DNA from: Lojkania enalia
Taxonomy: Eukaryota > Ascomycota > Dothideomycetes > Pleosporales
Length of the DNA: 64,000 nucleotides
Reading direction: 5' to 3'
NCBI GenBank assembly: GCA_010094045.1
Contig: ML986581.1
Coordinates: 310,001-374,000, forward strand
The notes beneath the pieces were generated by a model, which did no database searches, had not been told where the DNA came from, and saw nothing but the letters and a program-made list of their open reading frames with translations. The first letter of the stretch is position 1. Each line of letters begins with the position of its first letter. The translations under genes were made by a program, and so were the position numbers. Of this stretch, positions 46,187 to 58,651 are shown one piece after another.

Positions 46187-49100
46187 ATGCAAGGCAAGGG
46201 ATCAGGGAGAAATGAGCGATTGGTACTTTACACGCGCAGTGTTCGGTTGACACGACTGACAGACGGTGGCGTTGGGCTTTTCAGGTTCACATCGTTCTGT
46301 TTTAGGAATGCTGCAATGTGATTGTGGAATTTCATCTTTGAAAGGCGGTGTTGCGGGGTGGGGATGACAGTGCTCGTGCTGAACATGTATGTGCAAGGGT
46401 GACACGCATAATGGTGCCACGACACCACAAGATTTTGATGTCGTACCAGCGTGGCTACGAAACCAAATAAGGATACTAACAGCTCGCAACTGATTGGCTT
46501 AAAAAGTGCCCAGCCTTAATACCCAGGATCGGTCAATAGAGTACGTAAAGCGCCGTTGAGCAGTAGAGAAGACGGGGCCTAAACGCTCTAACCAGGCCAG
46601 ATCCGGCTCTATGGCGCAAAGAGAAAGAGTCGAAAATGAGGCTTTCATTAATATGCTGATACCGCTTTCCGGATGCGGTCGGAATTGCTGTACTTGATCT
46701 AGAGACTCCGACGGCGTCGACATGATCGACAGTTGCTGCCCGATGGAATGAGCCTTGGAGACAGCCTAGAAATAGTCATGAGCTAGTCTCAGCTTCGTTT
46801 GACTCGTATTTCAGGCCATAAACTCTTTATCATCGTCTGTAAGTGCTCAGGTCCGTACTAGATGCGGCCAATGGAGCATATTCGCAAAGCTAATTTGGTC
46901 GGCTGCAGTCCAGAAGCTGAATAGTTTGCCTTGGTCTCAGATGCAGTGAGAAGGAGGACCAGAGTCGACAGATATCAGCAGTGGGAAACCTTTGCCGCAG
47001 GTGCCGCTAAGGAGCAGATGAGCGGTGACCGATACCTGCTTTGCAATAGGACTGATAACATGCGCAAGGCAAGCATTAACATCAGCGTAGGAGCAGTGTC
47101 AGGGTGGGGTGGGCAGGTTTAAAGGGCCATGGTAAGATGAGGAGGGATATTGCATGGAGATGTTAGTTGAAATGCATATGCGATCTTCAGCAGGGTTCAC
47201 TATAAATCTGTGTTTAGATATAAAACGCATTGTTGTTAATCTTAGATGTGGAACGTGTCTGGAATTCCTATAGTAGACCTTTAGTTCTTTGGTAGCGAGG
47301 AGGGATTGAGCGCTGTCGACGCGCCTTTAGCTTTCCAGATATCATCCAACGGCGCATGCAGAGTTTGATGACCAGGGAAATAAATTGTAGTTCGCTTTGG
47401 CGTTGGAATGTGTGGCGTGGATACGACGGAGTTACGACAAGCGAGGCGAGTTATGTCTTAGTCCAATTCTAGCGTCAACGACACACGCACGTTGCTAGAA
47501 CGAATGACTTGGAGCAGAACAATGATCGAGACGTCGATCTCCACACTTTTATTTACATGCCCAATCCTTGTCTCGGTTGCAATCGGGGTCGGTAATCCAA
47601 GCGACTCAAGAATTACTGACTCGGTTTCTTGCGTGCTTCAACGTGGACGCACGAGGAAGACAGTTCTGTTGGCTTCAGATCGGCTCAATCATTGACAAAG
47701 ATATTTGTTTGAGCCCCAATGATTGACAGATAGGGAAATATGATAAGGGACGAGGGATTGGGGCATAATCAATGGTAAAGGCCTTGCTGCTTCGTGCTTA
47801 CAGAGATCGTCAAAGACTGAGATTATTCACAGCACTTAATGTACAATTGCCCGCTGCCTGGATATGCAAGTATACCGATGATCAAAATGAGGTAGCCAAA
47901 ATAATGACAGGTTTTGGGGCTGGGAGTGCTAAGGCCGAAGTGCAGAAAAGAATATCAGCGAGTATGGCAAAAAGTTCAGACAAAATGTTACAGCATATGA
48001 CAGGCTCTTTCTAATGTTGTTGATTGGCTAGCCAACTTATAACTTAGTGTATAAATTTGAATAACTATTGAACCGGAATTTCCAGGAATTATAAAAGGTC
48101 ATCCTAGAAAGACTGAAATGTAATGAAAACGCAATCGATTAAGGTACAAGAACTAATATAATGTACGAAACCCAATTCTTGAATCTTGACGGTCCGTAGC
48201 GTCGGGCAGTGCTAGACGGCCTCCATAACTGCAGTTATCCAGAGTTTGCTTTTTCATGGCATTAACCATCTCTTTGTCATAGAGGTATGCTGTACATATT
48301 CCCGCACAGTTTAATTGTTGAGACGCGGTTGCATCCCAATGGAGCGCCTGCTTCACAGGGGACGGTATCCGATACTGTGTTCAGCTTCGCTCATCCCGAT
48401 CCTCCACTATGTAGGCACTCCGGTCCATTATATAGATTACTCGCCCCTATTGATGCATCATCTTCGTAGATGAGATGCAGGGGGCGCGCTGCAGTCGAAA
48501 AGCGGTGGGGGGAATCGAGGTAGTGTTGGTCAGAGGCACATATGTGGCCTCCAGGCGACTGCCACAATTTTTACAAGACGGGCAAACGTCTCGGTGCGTA
48601 GTCCTAGAGATATTGACGTATAAATTGAGGTGGCTGTATGGATGATAGCTCTGATGCTGATGGTATATTCAACCTGCCAAGACCGGCGGTCAATGTTTGC
48701 CTTTGCCATTTCGCGTCTGATGAGTAAGTCATGACTAATCCATTTGCGCCTCACTTCGTTGCGTTGAACCATCGTCTTCCATCGGAGCCATTGATGATCC
48801 GATGATATAGATTTTATTAGCATTACATTCATCCATTTTCCAGTCCTTTCTTGTTTCTAGCCTTCTCGACTTGCCTAATCCGCGCTAACGTTTTTTTTTT
48901 GAAGTGTGAACGCTGCGGTAATTTAAACCGGACTAGTCTGCCAATATTGTTTCGGGGCTTCACTAATTGCATGGTATCCATTGTATTTGGGGAGAGCTCC
49001 CGCTGTTTCGATGACTAGTAGAGCTCATATCTGTGTCAAATTGAGTCAAACAAGAATTGACCTTGTACGAAAGCGTATGTAGGTGGAATGAATGCATATT

Positions 49101-50379
49101 ATGTTGTCTCAAAGAATTCCCAAAGTATTCAGGGGTTTCCTCTATTTTTATTCTTTTGGCATAGTATAGAAGAACAAAGAATTGATATGCGATGTACTCA
49201 TGAGACTATCCATTAAATGCTAAGATTCTGATATCGTCATTCCCTTCAAACAAATGTCCAGGGAAGGTAATTTCATATTAGTGCGGCTTGAAACCCATTG
49301 CCATCTGTCATGGGGATTTTGGCAAGTCTACCGAACTGTATCAGATATCGTCGTACGATATCACGGTCGATATCATGCTGGGTATCACGCTGGATATCAG
49401 CTGATATACCCCTTTTCCATATACATAAATATGGCCCGCTGGCCTCTTCAATCAAGCAGTTCAGTTCCTCATCTCCCTCCCTGAGACAAGATTCGCCTCT
49501 CACCACACTATCTATTCTTTGCACAAGAATTTCGAACTAATTAGTTTCATTCAGACGGTGTGACTAGTACACGGTAGTGCTGAAAATGGCATGTCTACTT
49601 CCCTTCATTGTGAAACTGATACTAAATCATGTGTATAGACATTGAAAAGAAACTGTTGATAGTACGTAAGGCCGCTAGCAACGCGGCCACAGAGAAGTAT
49701 AAGTAACATATCTCTTCAGCATTAGGCATAGGAAGCAGCTCATACGACCTAATATGGATCTAACCACTGCCAATCTTGGTAATAGGGGACAAGGACTAGT
49801 ATAAAGAATCTAATATTTATCAAGAAAAAGACCACTGGAGACTTGAATGTCCGAATGGTAAAATCTCGAATAAATGGACTTAGATATTACTTTATTTTTC
49901 TTGTACTGAGCGTTTCTTTTGTACAAGAGACTCATCCGTATGAGCCCAACACATCCAAGTGGCTCCGCATAGGTCCATGCCAAAAATGTTTCCAATAGGT
50001 AGAACTAGAAAATTTTCGTTAGAGGAATGAGTCTTACACATTTCAAATCACGATAGCTGTCTTACATATGGAAACGATTTGGGATAGGAAATCTTGTGTC
50101 ACATTCGGCACCGCTTAGGACCATGCCTGCAGATATGCCTGCTAGCGGCAAAGCATTCCGGAAGAAACCCCACCTTACGCGGCCCTATCGTAGTTCTCTT
50201 CACGACCCCATAAATCTTTAGGATTAGTGAGCATGTAATAACTCAATAACTTTGTTCCGATTATTTCGTATTTCGTATTTCGTACTGCGTATTTCAATGT
50301 CAATGTAGTGATGCAATCTAGATTTTACTATATATGTCAATCCCTTCCTCATTGCATCTATCTCATTTCCAAGATCGAA
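46187..50379. other. Gene-poor intergenic region
   Basis: About 4.2 kb without a supported gene. It contains a poly-T run near 48890-48900, the GATATC-rich tandem repeat at 49346-49412, and a tatttcg-type short tandem repeat around 50265-50295. Small ATG frames such as 47772-48014 (+) have no recognised product. Confidence 0.4.
49346..49412. repeat. Short degenerate tandem repeat with GATATC cores
   Basis: Four to five imperfect units of ~11-15 bases, each with a palindromic gatatc or close variant (cgatatcac, cgatatcatg, ggtatcacg, ggatatcag, tgatatacc). It lies in a gene-poor stretch. It may be slippage-derived or a protein-binding array; nothing further can be said. Confidence 0.5.
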
Positions 50380-52084
50380 ATGCCTTCCTCACGTTTATGC
50401 TACTTCTTAACAACTCTCATCCCTAGTTCTGTCTTTCTCTCCGCCGGTGTCGCTGCTAGCTTACCTTCTCCATGTACTTCTTTATCTACAGTTCTTCCAG
50501 CCCAGGTCTTTTTTCCAGGAACTGAAGGATACAACACCTCCATTTCCTCTTATAGATATGTACAAACACGCCTTCTTCCCGCTTGTATCGTCAAGCCACG
50601 ATATGCCCAAAACGTCTCGAAAATCGTAGAGATTCTAGGAAGACACAACTCTACCCGCTTCGCCATTCGAGGTGGGGGACACAATGTGAACCCAGGTTTC
50701 GCTAATATTGAAAATGGGGTTACGATTGACATGCGTGATATGAACACAGTTGACATTTCCAGACATGGAGAAGTGGTGGAGGTTGGTGCCGGTGCGTTGT
50801 GGGGACATGTATATGATGTGGTGGAACAGAGAGGTCTTTCTATTCTTGGAGGGAGAGTTGCGAGCGTAGGGGTAGGCGGCCTTACTACAGGAGGTAAGAC
50901 TTTTCTCGCATTGGCCACCTTGCCAGCGCCAGATGTGCATCTTGCCCTTAAACTTTCTATCACAACCTGGCTAAATTCATCTACGCGATACCGAATGATT
51001 AGTTACAGAATTTTATATGTTGAAAATATCTGTAGGTGGAATATCCTATTTATCTCCCAAGCGAGGATGGGTATGTGACTCAGTCAAGAATTTCGAGGTC
51101 GTCCTCTCAAACTCTAGCATTGTAAACGCGAACGCAACCTCCGAATCGTCCCTCTTTGCTGCGCTTAAAGGTGGACAAAATAACTTCGGTATCGTAACAC
51201 GTTTCGATCTCAAGACCTTTCCTCAAGGTCCAATCTGGGGTGGAACAATAACTCTCTCCAACGCTAGCGATACCGCATTGCTTCGCGCATTCACTATGTT
51301 CAAGGATCCAAGTAGTTTCGATCCACATGCGCACGTCATAATCATCTTTATGTATGATGTAGCGCAGCAATCATTTTTCTCTTTGAACAATATGTGGCAC
51401 TCGAAGCCAAATGGGAGCAAGAAAGCGCTTCAAGGGTTGCTGAATGTGGGACCACAAATCAATAATACAATTGGGGTAGCGTATGCTGGTGAATATGCGA
51501 AGATTAGTGTAATGCCAGTACCACAGAATGCACGGTAAGTACTTTCCGCTTTGTATCCTATGCATTTTCAACATGTATTTTGACTTGTCAATAGCTCGCA
51601 ATGGGCCACAACTACTTTCGCCATATCGCCTACAATACTCTTCCGGGTTCACAAGATCTGGAGATCTGCATCGATCAGACTTGGCCAGAAGTTCCAGAAA
51701 GCAAATCTTGTATCCTCTTATACCATTCAATCGGTCCCTCCACCGCCGCCCGGATCACGGCCAAATAGCCTCGGTTTCTCACCATATGCGAACCCAGAAA
51801 AAGATCTGGTGAATTTCTTAGTATTATTTCAATACGAGGATCCTAAGGCAACACAGGAGCTACAGGACAGCATTCTAGGAATCATTAACGAGATTGACAA
51901 GATCGCGGAGGTGGAAGGGATCAAACAGAGATTCAAGTACTTGAACTATGCACACTGGCATCAGGACATTCTAGGAAGCTACGGCCAAGCTTCTTTACAG
52001 AGAATGCAAAAGGTAGCAAAGAAGTATGACCCCGTAGGCATGTTTCAGAACCAAGTGGTTGGAGGATTCAAACTGGCTCCCTAA
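50380..52084 (+). CDS. Secreted FAD-linked oxidoreductase (BBE / 6-hydroxynicotine oxidase family)
   Basis: Three exons, 50380-50893, 51036-51534 and 51595-52084, give 500 aa. A signal peptide (~residues 1-24) is followed by the PCMH-type FAD-binding domain. H101 in FAIRGGGHN is the expected 8-alpha-histidyl FAD attachment residue. GGLTTGGGISYLS lies at ~165-177 across intron 1 and NNFGIVTRFDL further on. The C-terminal berberine-bridge-enzyme region ends with YAHWHQDILGSYG and a terminal basic/hydrophobic tail. Family members oxidise sugars, alkaloids or polyketide intermediates with O2; the substrate is unknown. Intron 1 is 142 nt. An upstream in-frame ATG at 50311 exists, but 50380 gives the better signal peptide. 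It borders the decayed region to the right. Confidence 0.85.
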
Positions 52085-52381
52085 ATCAAAGTCGGCGCTT
52101 TCCCAACCCACTAAATACGAATTATAGAAATTATCTAGTAACTGAGTCGCTCTCGCCACTCTTAGAAGATTTTTTAGGGACCATTAAATTTGAGATTGAT
52201 ATAGCAAACAGCCTTAGCTAGAACTCCAGTCTGTAGACAGCACCGAAACGATGGTCCAATATTGATTACTAATCATAGTTAATCTGGAAACGGCTCCAGA
52301 ATAACCTCCGTATTCGATAAATGAACAGATCTGTCTGATAGTCTCCCTTGTGGCCCCCACATTTGCAAACACCCCCGAATA
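52085..52381. other. Short intergenic stretch
   Basis: About 300 bases of AT-rich 3' sequence between the oxidase stop and the recognisable part of the decayed gene. Nothing else is seen. Confidence 0.4.
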
Positions 52382-53595
52382 TTAGCATATGGTCGTCGTA
52401 GCAATCCTCAAATGAATGATAGCCGACAGTTCTGAATTTTTGGACATGGGACGGGTTACGGAATCATTGTCGTTTTGAGCCCACAAATACTCGGTCTCAA
52501 TGCTGTTAAACATCAGCGCAGGAGTTAGGGCATTTTCGCAAATCGAGAGAAGAGATGTCTTAGCACCGCTTCGCATGGCATTTCTTTCCGTAGTCGATTA
52601 GGAGATTTTGGTCATAGAAATTGAGAGTGTCTTCCATATAAGTTCTCAGCGCTTGAGCGCGGGATTTTCGATGGAGAAGTTGATTTTCCCATGCTTTTCC
52701 CAGTGTGCAAGTTCGAACAAGCCACTCAGTGGCGTCATCATGGGGTTCTTAATAGAATTAGCTCGATATCTTGCTAGTAGATGAACCCATAGTTCTTAGA
52801 AATCACTTGATTTTCTGTCCATCTCAGCATCGAACCCAAAGTAAGAACATTTTTCGGCAGAGTAGCATCTATAAAGAGCGAAGGCTGCCACTCTCATCAT
52901 CCAAAAATCACTAACATCATTGCTCAACCGAGTATACCTTGGGACTTTTAACGGACACATTCTAGTTTGCGTAGTACTTCTTAATGAGCTGGAGAATGTT
53001 TCCTAAATCCATACTGTACCTCGTCATAATTCAATGCTGCTGCTCCAAGATTGGATCCTGAAATTACTCCTCGTAACTTCTTGATTTTGTCGTCACTCTG
53101 AAGTAGTTTTTGTGCCACAATATTTTTCTCCGTTGCGATTTTGCGAAGTTCTTAACTGCTCTTTTCTTTATCGGATTGAGCATTTCGAAGCATGGCTTCT
53201 AAGTGCTTAATGTGATCTTCCTGAGAAGCAAGTCGAGCAGTATTTTCGGTCGACGGATTGCTCTACCGAACCTAAAACAATAATTTACAGTTAATTTTTC
53301 GAGTTTGCAGGCGGACTCACCATCGCTTGCATGCCAAATGACTTGCTCCTAAAGTGGCATCGATTCTTCCCTCAACGCTTCGTAGAAGGTTGTCTAGCTG
53401 TGTATTAACTTCTCGTCGAATCTCTTCATGAGCCTTAGCTCTGACCGGTTCTCGATCCCAGTTAGTCACATCCTGGCGTGCGAGTAATCTCTGGCGCTTA
53501 TGACACCTATATGCTCCATGGTCTAGAGAGCGGATAGAGCTGCATAGATCGAGGTCTGGTGATGGAGTGTCCCGAGAACGCCCTATTAACCCCAT
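52382..53595 (-). pseudogene. Decayed coiled-coil protein gene
   Basis: Read on the minus strand from ATG 53595, an opening exon of ~90 codons reaches a GTGAGT donor near 53328. Further down the strand, coding-like text continues in pieces. A coiled-coil segment (QEDHIKHLEAMLRNAQ, then ELRKIATEKNIVAQ) is broken by an in-frame TAA. A segment with NDVSDFWMMRVAAFALYRC is broken by another TAA, and one with NPMMTPLSGLFELAHWEKHG by a TGA. The stops are C-to-T changes of CAA or CGA codons in context, a RIP-like pattern. I do not know the family. The remains are too broken to be translated as one protein. The 3' limit is approximate. Confidence 0.6.
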
Positions 53596-54117
53596 TATTA
53601 AAGGAATTTATAAAAAAAAAAAATTATCATGTTAAAAGGCTGCAGCACAATCTACAACTGTGTCAGTATCTCTACTTTCATACGGTCTATTCTAGCCCAA
53701 TACGGTCAAGCCTACTTGTTCCGGTAAATGAATGCTTGGCATATTCAGCCTTTCGTCCTCGCCAAACACAAACTCCTTATTTGCCCAAGGAATTAATTAT
53801 GGCTTCGGTGTGTTTCATAGTGATACGAGCTAATATTATGATAGCAGTAAATTGTACCTTTAGCCGGTCAGTCCTTTGCCGCAAAGTACCTAACACAAGA
53901 TCGGAAAAAGTTAGCGGATTAATCACGGCCTAGTAGCAACCTCAATACTCTAATACTGCAAAATAACCTTTCTTCAGGCTTGATCCTCGGGCTATGTGAT
54001 ATATCTGTTCACATTCTAATACTATCATCGTAACACTTTATTATACCAAGAACCAACTACGGATCAAAACACGAAAGACCAATTAACTCAGGCACTTTCA
54101 AGCATCAATCTTCACAA

Positions 54118-56069
54118 TGACGACGACTCTGACCGAATGATTATGGCAGTTGACTTCGACACAACGTATAGTAGGTACAAAAATGAGTGTTTAATAATCT
54201 TCTTCGGCGCTAATTACCCATTAGAGTGGCATATGCTTTCTCTTCTAAGCCTCGCAAAGTCAACTATGTGGAGCAATGGCCAGGAAGCTCAAAGACCTTC
54301 TCCAAGACGCCAACCGTTCTCAAGTACACGAGCAAGAACAATTCTAAGTGAATTTATAAACTAGATCGGACGGCCGAAGAGAAGATCGTGAGAATCAAAC
54401 TGCTTCTTGATCCTGGTCAAAAGAGACCCCTCTTTGACACGGCAGGCGCCGCAGCAACCGAAGTAGAGATAGCTAAGCTAGGAAAGCCACCTGCTGGTAT
54501 TACAAGCGATTACATTGCTACCATCTACAAAGATACGCTTAAAGTTGTTTCTGGAAAGGTGCCACATGTATCTCGATGTGCTCGACAAATGCTTTGTCCT
54601 CTGTACAGACGTGTGGTCGGACAAAGCTTAGGACACAACACTTCGAGTATGCCATTTCAGATGCCCCAGAATACCGATAGCAAACTAATGGGGTCACCAA
54701 GGCCTCGCGGAATGCGTGAATCGCTCCAATAGAGTTGTTAAAGAGCCCGAGGCCGCTGCTATGTATACCTTGCACCATTTTAAAAATCAAGGACCGGGGG
54801 TGGAAATACTACGTATGCTACTTAATCATGGCTCACATAATTCCGAGGTTAAAAATGCCATTACAATTTGTGATCTGGTTGTGGTACCGTTGACTCCGTG
54901 TCGTATGAGATACTTAACCTTCGTCTATCCGAGTTGGAGGAACTCCGCCCATCAACAAATAGGCTTCCAAGTAAATTTCCTCTACTGGCCTAACTACAAT
55001 GTTAAGGTGGAATCAATTGATCGCTCATGATCAACAAGAGGTTTGAGAACGAGGTCAAGAACGTGGTCGGCGAGCGAGCGTACTTTGATCTGAAGGAAAC
55101 AGATGGCTACCGTCGTGCCTTGAAAGACGCCGATGAGAATATCAAGTCTTATTTCTAGGGTCAATGACACGAGACACATTTCGTGAACTTCCGTATGGCA
55201 TCGCTCAAGCACAATCTAGCCAAAGGGATCAACGCCAATACATGGTCCATGACCACGTGGATATGCCCACTCAGAAGGAAAGATAAAGACTAAACGAGTA
55301 GAAATGATTTGCGCGAGATATACCAATCCGTCCCCGAGGAGATCGACAAGCCCGTCACGCAACAAGTTAGCGATGTCCGCCCTAAACGAATGTTAGCTTG
55401 TCATCCTAAAGGCTCAGCTATCAAGGTACATTAACACCAAATAATCTGGCCAGACTTTCGTGGCTTTCAAAATATAGCCAATCTTCTCATCTGTGGGTTT
55501 AGGGATAGTTCGTTCGTCAAAGGGAAGTCTTACAGCAAACCACGCTGGCACGCAGGTCATTCAATTACACGGCGCGTAAGTAGTACTATAATGACGATAT
55601 GATCTCTATATCAAAGTTTATATCTGTACAGATGACCAGTGATTGTCAGGAACATTAGTGTAAGTATCGTTTGTTGTTCCACACTAAAGCTTACCTATAG
55701 AGGTGCTGCTCTAAGTATACTGTCATAGCAGGTCGCTATGCTTTCTAATGTCGCAAAACGCCATTACGGCATTTCTTCGAGAGAAATATATTACGAACAT
55801 GAAGATCAAGGAAGGCAGAAGATCTGGGATAACGATGAGGGCATCTGCCGCGATTTGAAGATGGCTTGGCTCATCAAGAAGGCCAGTCTCATTGACGACT
55901 TGAAATCTATGCCTAGTTCTCATTAGTAACAGGGCGGCGATCTCGAGCGTAACATTGCCATTGCCTTTCCGTTCTATCGAACGTTTGATCTCAATATGAG
56001 TGTTGATGATAATCTGATCGACAAGAATTTAGATGTGCTCAAAAGATACCTCACCATATTACGCGGATA
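54118..56069 (+). pseudogene. Decayed Hsp70-like ATPase gene
   Basis: Fragments in shifting plus-strand frames are in Hsp70-family order: a phosphate-loop remnant IMAVDFDTTYS (a Gly of the usual DFGTT is Asp here), then a frame with EQWPGSSKTFSKTPTVLKY, then KLGKPPAGITSDYIATIYKD, VVKEPEAAAMYTLHHF, and a C-terminal part containing HYGISSREIYY and WLIKKASLIDD. Many stops and frameshifts separate them. This is the divergent fungal Hsp70/actin-like ATPase type (HSPA12-like) rather than a housekeeping chaperone. It is not functional as written. The start and end are approximate. It lies beside a decayed coiled-coil gene and a mutated transposon. Confidence 0.65.
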
Positions 56070-56651
56070 ATTGTAACTCATACCACTAGAGCCTACATTA
56101 AACTGTGTGATGTAATGTATGTTAGTATAGTGGAACCTGGCTGATGTAAACTGATTGATATAGCTCTAATATTCGTACTAGGAAGTGCAATGTCTATGAA
56201 CATACTAATTCTATATTATATTAATAGCTTGTGCAAGTCTTCTAAGCACCTCTTTCTCCAAAATCTAGATAGTATGAAGTATTCCGATCCTGAACGAACG
56301 CTATGCGCTCTTTCGTATTATTAAACGCTTTCCTAATTTATTTAAGTTACTAGATATAATAGTTGCAATTTTTAATTATACCTTGCATACTGTCGTCTTT
56401 ATCCATTAAGTCTAAATAATGCGTTCGTATTAAAGAGCTAAATGTAAACATAGAACGGCAAGCTCGTAGAGCGTATTGAACTAGCCGCGCATTCGGTATT
56501 CAACATTTTAACAATGCCCTGTACTTTAGTTTTCGCTATTGTCTTATGAATGCATTTAATGCTATTAAACCGAAAAGTCACGAAAGGTGGAATAGAATAG
56601 TACATGCATGCCATAATGTCGCAGAATAGCATCCAGAAAAGTTTCGTGGGA
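56070..56651. other. AT-rich stretch before transposon
   Basis: About 0.6 kb of AT-rich sequence with no supported gene, ending at the transposon's TA target site. It may include decayed sequence of unknown origin. Confidence 0.4.
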
Positions 56652-56653
56652 TA

Positions 56654-56691
56654 ACGTAAGTGGTAAGCGAGCGCGCCGCCTCACCAACTTT
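56654..56691 (+). repeat. Left terminal inverted repeat of the Fot1/pogo element
   Basis: Starts ACGTAAGTGGTAAGCGAGCG and continues CGCC-type sequence to AACTTT. It matches the reverse complement of 58435-58472 at 35 of 38 bases. Confidence 0.9.
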
Positions 56692-58067
56692 ACGTAACAC
56701 TCTACCTTCTAATAATAATGGCTCAACCTACGAATGCCCAATCCAGCTGTAATGAAGTAGATATCTCCCTAGCTATCTTAGCTATTAATAACAAGCAACT
56801 TTAAAGCGAAAGACGCGCTGCTTCTATATATAACGTCTCCCGAAGAACAATACGTCGACGACGCGACAGAATTACTACACGACGCGATTGTAAGCCAAAT
56901 TTAAAGAAGCTTACTAAGCTAGAAGAGGAGGCTATTATTATATATATACTTGACCTAGATTCGCGAGGATTTGCACCCTCTCTAGGTGCTGTATAAGATA
57001 TAGTAGATAAGCTGCTTGCTGAGCGCGGCGCTGGACAGGTTAGCTAGAAATAGCCTAGGAACTTTATTAAGCGAACAAATAGCCTTAAAATATAATTTAA
57101 TTAACTATACAATTATTAGAGAGCTTTATATAAAGATCCTAAGATTATTAGGGTCTAGTTTAAACTTATAGCACGTACGAAAGCTATATATAGTATCTAT
57201 AATAAGGATGTCTATAATTTTAATAAAGCTAGCTTTATAATAAGTAAGATATTACTTAAGCTAGTTATTACTAGCTTAGAAAGATGTAGTCGGCTAAAAG
57301 CTATATAGCTAGGGAATTATAAGTGGGTTATAGTAATCCAGGGAATTAATGCTACTAGGTGGGTAATCCCGCCTTTTATTATCTTTACTAGCTAATACTA
57401 CCTTTCTACCTAGTATAAGGGTAATAATATACCTAAGAATTAGGCTATTAGACTAAGTAATAACAGATAGATAACTAATAATCTTAGAGTTAAGTAGCTA
57501 AAGTACTTTATTATATATATAAAGGACTGTTGAGTAGATGTATAGCAACTACTTATTCTTAATAGCTATAAGAGCTATAACTCGCTTGAATTCCAGGCAA
57601 TCTATAAGGAGAATAAAATCAATACTCTCTATATACTGTTATACTTATTATACCTCTTATAGCCTCTTAATATAGGTTGCTTCTCGCTGTTAAAGTGAGC
57701 GTATAGTAGTTAGATCGAGAGCCTAATCTGCGACCATATTAATTATATTATAAAGCTTAAGTTCCTTCTAGCTTTCTATACTATCTACTAGTAATTAATT
57801 ATAAAGGATAATATCCGCGCAAGCTTTTAAGGGGCTAGTTTAATCCTATATAATCTAGAAGTAGTAATATTAAAGCTTAATATAAAGCTTCGTATGCTAA
57901 TACTACCTATACTAAAGGTTCTTATATAGGAAGCTAAAACACCAAGTAACCAGCGCGAATTAGAGGCTTAATCAACATTAATTCGCGATCGGATTCGAAG
58001 GTATAAAAGCTTATTACCTGCTTCTATTATTACAGTAATTAATCAGCTCGAAAAAGGTGCTGAGGTA

Positions 58068-58375
58068 ATGCTTTATTCAGCTACATTACTGAAGGGTCGA
58101 GTCGCTAGCCTTGAGAAAGCAAATAAGGCTGCCACAACGCGTAAACAGTGTAAAAAGAAGCGGATTCAGAAGCGAGGCACCTTATTAAAAGCAGAGGGAG
58201 AGGAGATTATTGCTCAAATGGCGGTTGAGCAGCAGTTAGAGGGCGAAATACGTTAAGGTAAGGCGCGATTAGGTGCGAGTCGGCAGGCTTCTATACGCTG
58301 CAGTCGCTGCAGAGAGACTGGGCATAACTTACGTACGTGCGAGAAGGGTGCTATAGATACTACTTAATCGAGGAT
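58068..58375 (+). pseudogene. Less-decayed 3' end of the pogo transposase gene
   Basis: The open stretch (62 codons, then a TAA that was probably CAA, then an open run to the TAA at ~58364) encodes a basic helix with KKKRIQKRG and a terminal zinc knuckle, which is the usual C-terminus of Fot1-family transposases. It is not functional alone and belongs to the element at 56654. Confidence 0.7.
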
Positions 58376-58434
58376 ATATATTATATTTGTAGTATTTTAA
58401 TACGTTGTGAAAATATATCGCTAGAATGGTCGAA

Positions 58435-58472
58435 AAAGTTGATAAGGTGGCGCGCTCGCTTACCACTTACGT
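58435..58472 (-). repeat. Right terminal inverted repeat of the Fot1/pogo element
   Basis: Reverse complement of the left repeat apart from three substitutions. The final ACGT meets TA at 58473-58474. The first two bases of the LTR target duplication (gttat) are its last two bases. Confidence 0.9.
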
Positions 58473-58651
58473 TATTATTAGGGTAAAAGAGGGTCTATTG
58501 TTCTGTGTCTGTCTCTGTCTGTGTGTGTGTGTTGATGCAAGTTCAAAGAACCTGCTTTCTAATGTGCAGTCGTAACTTCCCATAGCTTCACAAGCAGTCG
58601 CTCTCACCTGCACGTCTACCAGACGTCTCCTTCCATAACCGTGACAGTTAT
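58471..58651 (-). mobile_element. Solo LTR (58476-58646) with 5-bp target duplication at transposon edge
   Basis: On the minus strand it begins TGTCACGG (at 58646) and ends CCCTAATA (at 58476), 171 bp. It is flanked by gttat at 58471-58475 and 58647-58651. It is the same LTR family as 20203-20375 in opposite orientation, with about a dozen differences by eye that cluster in a CA-rich tract; the first 57 bases are identical. It inserted at the right end of the pogo element so that its target duplication overlaps the element's last two bases. No internal retroelement is present. Confidence 0.87.

Larger units (their letters stand above)
56654..58472 (+). mobile_element. Fot1/pogo-type DNA transposon, RIP-like mutated
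   Basis: A 1819-bp element with 38-bp terminal inverted repeats differing at three positions, flanked by TA duplications (56652-56653 and 58473-58474), the target typical of Tc1/mariner-pogo elements. The plus strand encodes a degraded pogo/Fot1-like transposase. It has a helix-turn-helix-like start near 56717 (MAQPTNAQSS), DRITTRRDC, and EDPK-like and DEDIYNFDET-like catalytic-core remnants changed to KDPK and NKDVYNF. It has a C-terminal zinc knuckle (CSRCRETGHNLRTC). Many CAA/CAG codons have become TAA/TAG and TA dinucleotides are strongly enriched from 56.7 to 58.06 kb, consistent with repeat-induced point mutation. The last ~300 bases are far less altered and still show a 62-codon open frame at 58068-58256. 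Confidence 0.88.
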
